Source of the DNA: Halieaceae bacterium MED-G27
GTDB taxonomy: Bacteria > Pseudomonadota > Gammaproteobacteria > Pseudomonadales > Halieaceae
NCBI GenBank assembly: GCA_002456975.1
Contig: NTKA01000016.1
Span: 1-38,299 of the forward strand
DNA length: 38,299 bases
Direction: 5' to 3'
Numbering within the stretch: position 1 is the first letter of the stretch; each line of letters begins with the position of its first letter. The translations under genes and the position numbers were made by a program. The notes beneath the pieces were generated by a model. That model had not been told where the DNA came from. It saw only the letters and a list, made by a program, of their open reading frames with translations, and searched no databases. Of the stretch, positions 35,052 to 38,299 are shown in pieces.

Positions 35052-38000
35052 ATGACCGAGCTTCAAGATAAGCCGCGCTGGAACGATGTATTTGTCGAGC
35101 GTCCCGTTATTGCGATAGTGCTGTCTCTGCTGTTGCTACTCGCAGGTGTGCGCTCTGCTCTCGACATGCCGGTGCTGCAGTTTCCGGTCATTGAAAGCAC
35201 CTCGATTCAAATCATAACGCCCTATCCAGGCGCTAATTCCGAGTCGGTTCAAGGCTTTGTCACCGAACCTATCGAACGGGTGGCCAATGCTATACCCGGC
35301 GTTGACTACGTCGAATCGACGACCACTTCGGGCGAGAGCATTGTCACCGCATGGCTTAAGCTCAACGAGAGCGGAAACGATGCCTTGGCCGAGCTATCGA
35401 CGGGGCTAAGCACCATCAGAAACGAGCTCCCCGACGGTACCGAAGACCCCGTGATCATTGTGAATCGCGCCGACCGTCCCTACGCCAGCTTTTATCTTGC
35501 GGTGAATGTTCCAGCACACCGCAATATTGGAGAGGTCACTGACATTGTTCAGCGCGATGTCGTACCCCAGCTGACGTCGATCAGCAACGTCCAGCGCGCA
35601 GAAAACAGTGGTGTACAGCCTGCGATGCGGGTCTGGCTCAATGCCTGGAAAATGGCAGCGCTCGATGTCTCTGCCACCGATGTTCGCAATACTCTGCAGC
35701 GCAACAACGTGATTGGAACTCTGGGCGCTGCAGAGAACGCAGCGCAGCGCGTATCGATTAAAGCTGATACCAACGCTCGTACTGCCGACGACTTCCTATC
35801 AATGATTATTCGCTCAGACGAGCAGTCCGACATCCGCCTTGGCGATGTCGCCCGCGTCGATCTCGGCGTGGAACCAATGCAGATGCGCAGCCGTTATGGT
35901 CAGGATCTGACTGTATTCGTTGCCATTTATGCATCGCCCGGTGCCAGTGAAATTGCTGTCGCAAACGACATCTATGATCGCGTAGAGGAAATTAATAAAG
36001 TCCTCCCAGATGACCTCGAGCTGATTGTTGCCTTCGATGTATCCAATTACATGCGCGATTCACTGCGCGAGATCGCGACTACGCTTGGGGAGACCATTCT
36101 GCTCGTCGGCTTTGTGGTCGTGGCCTTGATGGGCTCGTTGCGAACCGCTCTGGTACCACTCCTTACAATTCCTATCTCGTTATTGGGTGCGGTCGCCGCG
36201 ATGTCGCTGATTGGGTTTTCATTTAACCTACTCACGGTACTCGCCATCGTGCTGTCTGTGGGTTTAGTGGTCGACGATGCGATTGTCGTGGTCGAGAACG
36301 TCGCCCGAAATTTACGCTCAGGCATGAGTCGCTTCGAGGCGGCAATGACCAGCTCGCGCCGGCTATTACCGCCTATTCTTGCGATGACGATTACCTTGGC
36401 TGTTGTCTATGCACCGATAGGTTTCTTATCGGGCTTATCGGGGGTGCTGTTTCGTGAGTTTGCCTTCGCACTCGCGGTTGCCGTGCTTATCTCGGGGTTC
36501 GTAGCCATGACCCTATCGCCAATCTTGAGTGCTTGGGTCTGCCCCGATCGCGGGCATGAGCCACCCGCCACGCGATGGGTAAATGACCGATTCGATGGCA
36601 TCACGAGGCGCTACGAGAAGCTCGTCGACTTTTCGATTCGCTGGCGCTATCAGCTGATCACAGCGGGTGTCTTCTTCTCACTACTGTCGCTACCGCTCTA
36701 CATGTTCTCGCTAAAGGAGCTGTCGCCGGTTGAGGATCAAAGTAGCTTGGGGATGGTATTTGAATCCTCCCCTGAGTCGTCGCTGAACGAAACACTGACC
36801 GGCTTTCACCAGGTAGTCAGCACTCTCGAAGATAAGCCTGAACCTACCTATATGTGGCAAGTTGTCACCCCAGTAGGTGGCTTTGGCGGACAGGAGTTTG
36901 TGCCACCGGAGGAACGCGATCAGACCGTGAGTGACATGGTATGGGAGATCTACGAGCGTGTTAAAGGTTCGCCCGTCGTGTCAGCACTACCATTTGAGGA
37001 GGCATCGCTTCCCTCAGCCGGTCGCTTCGATGTAGAGGTGGTCGTAACAAGCTCGGACACCCCCGAGAATATGCTCAAGCAAGCCGAGGCTATCATCATC
37101 GAAGCCCAAGCATCGGGGATGTTCCTCTTCGTTCAAACCGATCTCAAGATCGACCGAGTTGAGGCGACTTACGATATCGATAAGGACAGGCTCGCAGACC
37201 TTGGAATGAGCTTGGGCGATCTGTCCTCGCAAATGGCATTGATGGTCTCGGAGTCCTACGTCACGCGGTTCGACGAGCGCGGACGAGCCTATCGTGTTAT
37301 TCCGATGCTCGAGGAAGCTCAACGTTCGTCGGCCAATGCGATTCTCGATATCCCCGTGCGAACGCCTGCGGGGCAACTCATACCCTTCGGCTCACTGGTA
37401 ACACTCACACACTCGACAGAGCCCAGAGCACTCACCCGATTCCAGCAGAAAGACGGTTTTAAAGTCTTTGGTGCACTCATCCCCGGCAATACAAAAGATC
37501 AGGGCCTAACTCTGCTCGAGGATATTGCAGACCGCGTGCTGCCAGATGGTTATGTACTCGACTATATGGGTGAGTCACGCGAACTCCGAAGCGAGGGTAA
37601 TACCATGGCAGGTGTGCTTGGTATTGCCACCGCGCTAGTATTCTTCGTACTAGCCGTGCAATTCAACAGCTTTCGAGACCCCCTGATTATTCTGCTGGGC
37701 TCGATCCCGCTTGCGCTTTTTGCAGCGCTAACGATCACCTTCCTCAACTTCAGTACGATCAACATCTTCTCGCAGGTAGGGCTGATTACGCTGGTGGGGT
37801 TAGTCGCTAAAAACGCGATCCTGATTGTCGACTTTGCCAATCGCGAGCGCATGGCCGGGCTCGACAAGCTCGAAGCGATCCGCAGAGGCGCGGTGGCGCG
37901 GTTACGACCCGTACTTATGACTACTGGTGCCACCGTGCTTGGCCATTTCCCGCTCGTGCTCGTCACAGGTGCTGGCGCAGAGGCACGCAATAGCATCGGT

Positions 38001-38165
38001 GCGGTTTTGGTGTTTGGGATGTTGATCGGCACAGTCTTTACACTGGTTATTTTGCCCGCGGTCTACGCCGTTTTGGCCTCGGATAAGCCAATGGGTAAGA
38101 CTAATGAGTCGGTCGGTGAAGATGATTCAGCGCTCGAGGGTCCAAATAGCGCCGTCGTTACTTGA
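35052..38165 (+). CDS. RND efflux transporter, inner-membrane permease (HAE1-like)
   Basis: A 1037-residue pump of AcrB-like architecture: one helix, a large periplasmic domain, six helices, and the same again. The proton relay residues are present: Asp408 and Asp409 in VGLVVDDAIVVVEN (AcrB 407/408), and the lysine in GLVAKNAILIVDF. It exports a substrate in exchange for protons. The substrate cannot be read from sequence; HAE1 relatives export drugs, detergents and lipids. It is translationally close to the adaptor (5-nt gap). No local TetR or MarR regulator is seen. Confidence 0.95.
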   Translation: MTELQDKPRWNDVFVERPVIAIVLSLLLLLAGVRSALDMPVLQFPVIESTSIQIITPYPGANSESVQGFVTEPIERVANAIPGVDYVESTTTSGESIVTAWLKLNESGNDALAELSTGLSTIRNELPDGTEDPVIIVNRADRPYASFYLAVNVPAHRNIGEVTDIVQRDVVPQLTSISNVQRAENSGVQPAMRVWLNAWKMAALDVSATDVRNTLQRNNVIGTLGAAENAAQRVSIKADTNARTADDFLSMIIRSDEQSDIRLGDVARVDLGVEPMQMRSRYGQDLTVFVAIYASPGASEIAVANDIYDRVEEINKVLPDDLELIVAFDVSNYMRDSLREIATTLGETILLVGFVVVALMGSLRTALVPLLTIPISLLGAVAAMSLIGFSFNLLTVLAIVLSVGLVVDDAIVVVENVARNLRSGMSRFEAAMTSSRRLLPPILAMTITLAVVYAPIGFLSGLSGVLFREFAFALAVAVLISGFVAMTLSPILSAWVCPDRGHEPPATRWVNDRFDGITRRYEKLVDFSIRWRYQLITAGVFFSLLSLPLYMFSLKELSPVEDQSSLGMVFESSPESSLNETLTGFHQVVSTLEDKPEPTYMWQVVTPVGGFGGQEFVPPEERDQTVSDMVWEIYERVKGSPVVSALPFEEASLPSAGRFDVEVVVTSSDTPENMLKQAEAIIIEAQASGMFLFVQTDLKIDRVEATYDIDKDRLADLGMSLGDLSSQMALMVSESYVTRFDERGRAYRVIPMLEEAQRSSANAILDIPVRTPAGQLIPFGSLVTLTHSTEPRALTRFQQKDGFKVFGALIPGNTKDQGLTLLEDIADRVLPDGYVLDYMGESRELRSEGNTMAGVLGIATALVFFVLAVQFNSFRDPLIILLGSIPLALFAALTITFLNFSTINIFSQVGLITLVGLVAKNAILIVDFANRERMAGLDKLEAIRRGAVARLRPVLMTTGATVLGHFPLVLVTGAGAEARNSIGAVLVFGMLIGTVFTLVILPAVYAVLASDKPMGKTNESVGEDDSALEGPNSAVVT

Positions 38166-38174
38166 CGGCCAAGA

Positions 38175-38201
38175 GCCGCGGCGGTTTAATACGCGGCCTT
38201 T
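38175..38201 (+). terminator. Weak candidate terminator after the RND gene
   Basis: GCCGCG (38175-38180) can pair with CGCGGC (38192-38197) across an 11-nt loop, followed by CTTT. The T-run is short, so termination efficiency is doubtful. It lies between the pump gene and the tRNA. Confidence 0.3.
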
Positions 38202-38223
38202 CGAAGTAACTACTTCCAAGTTT

Positions 38224-38299
38224 GCCCAGGTAGCTCAGTTGGTAGAGCAGGGGATTGAAAATCCCCGTGTCGGCGGTTCGATTCCGTCCCTGGGCACCA
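38224..38299 (+). tRNA. tRNA-Phe (anticodon GAA)
   Basis: A complete 76-nt tRNA ending exactly at the window edge. The acceptor stem GCCCAGG pairs with CCTGGGC. The D arm is TAGCTCAGTTGGTAGAGCA. The anticodon stem GGGGA/TCCCC encloses TTGAAAA with anticodon GAA at 38257-38259. The variable loop is GTGTC, the T stem is GGCGG/CCGTC with loop TTCGATT, and discriminator A is followed by an encoded CCA. A tRNA-Phe downstream of mutY-yggX is also known in Pseudomonas. Confidence 0.97.

Noticed and set aside
1-38299. Mobile element, prophage, toxin-antitoxin or defence island
   Set aside because: No transposase, integrase, terminal repeats, small paired genes or nuclease-helicase sets are seen; the gene content is core metabolism and housekeeping.

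Overview
The window is a stretch of ordinary, densely packed chromosome from a gammaproteobacterium, probably a marine lineage near Cellvibrionales/Halieaceae (the OM60/NOR5 group) or a relative. The evidence is the protein families: glnA-glnL-glnG, secB-grxC-rhodanese-gpmI-envC-ctpA, hisBHAF, mutY-yggX and tRNA-Phe lie in an order resembling the Pseudomonas chromosome, and a ChrR-type sigma/anti-sigma pair stands next to lipid-modification genes. The taxonomic placement is inference, because no 16S gene is present. I see no insertion sequence, integrase, phage gene or CRISPR array.

Layout. (1) 1-3935: the 3' part of an MsbA-like ABC exporter, a bidirectional terminator, and a proton-translocating transhydrogenase operon with split alpha subunit (pntAA-pntAB-pntB, minus strand). 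(2) 4068-10777: an ECF sigma factor and zinc cupin anti-sigma factor of the RpoE-ChrR (singlet-oxygen) type, divergent from a tightly packed plus-strand set: FAD oxidoreductase, DUF1365 protein, Cfa-like methyltransferase, NhaC antiporter, hotdog thioesterase. This is the most interesting part. (3) 10770-17437: EF-P and its lysylating enzyme EpmA, serB, a two-TM sensor-like protein with a possible dead cyclase domain, parC and an ElaA acetyltransferase. (4) 17538-24228: typA, then glnA behind a clear sigma-54 promoter with two upstream NtrC-type sites, then a DUF4124 gene with glnL-glnG, preceded by a third NtrC-like site. (5) 24232-29717: rhodanese-grxC-secB (minus) divergent from gpmI-envC-ctpA (plus). 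(6) 29728-32489: hisB-hisH-hisA-hisF (minus). (7) 32590-38299: mutY-yggX, a two-gene RND efflux system, and a complete tRNA-Phe(GAA) whose CCA is the last three bases of the window.

How the genes work together. Several groups are coherent circuits. The sigma/ChrR pair probably senses photo-oxidative stress and controls the divergent lipid genes. GlnL-GlnG should activate glnA through the sites seen here. EpmA modifies Lys34 of EF-P. EnvC activates cell-separation amidases. Transhydrogenase, GrxC, MutY and YggX all serve redox homeostasis or oxidative-damage repair. Translation starts were adjusted where a Shine-Dalgarno sequence, family alignment or overlap with a promoter argued against the longest reading frame. 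The plain reading is mostly core genome. The best candidate for under-described biology is the ChrR-linked five-gene operon, whose Cfa-like enzyme lacks two canonical bicarbonate ligands.
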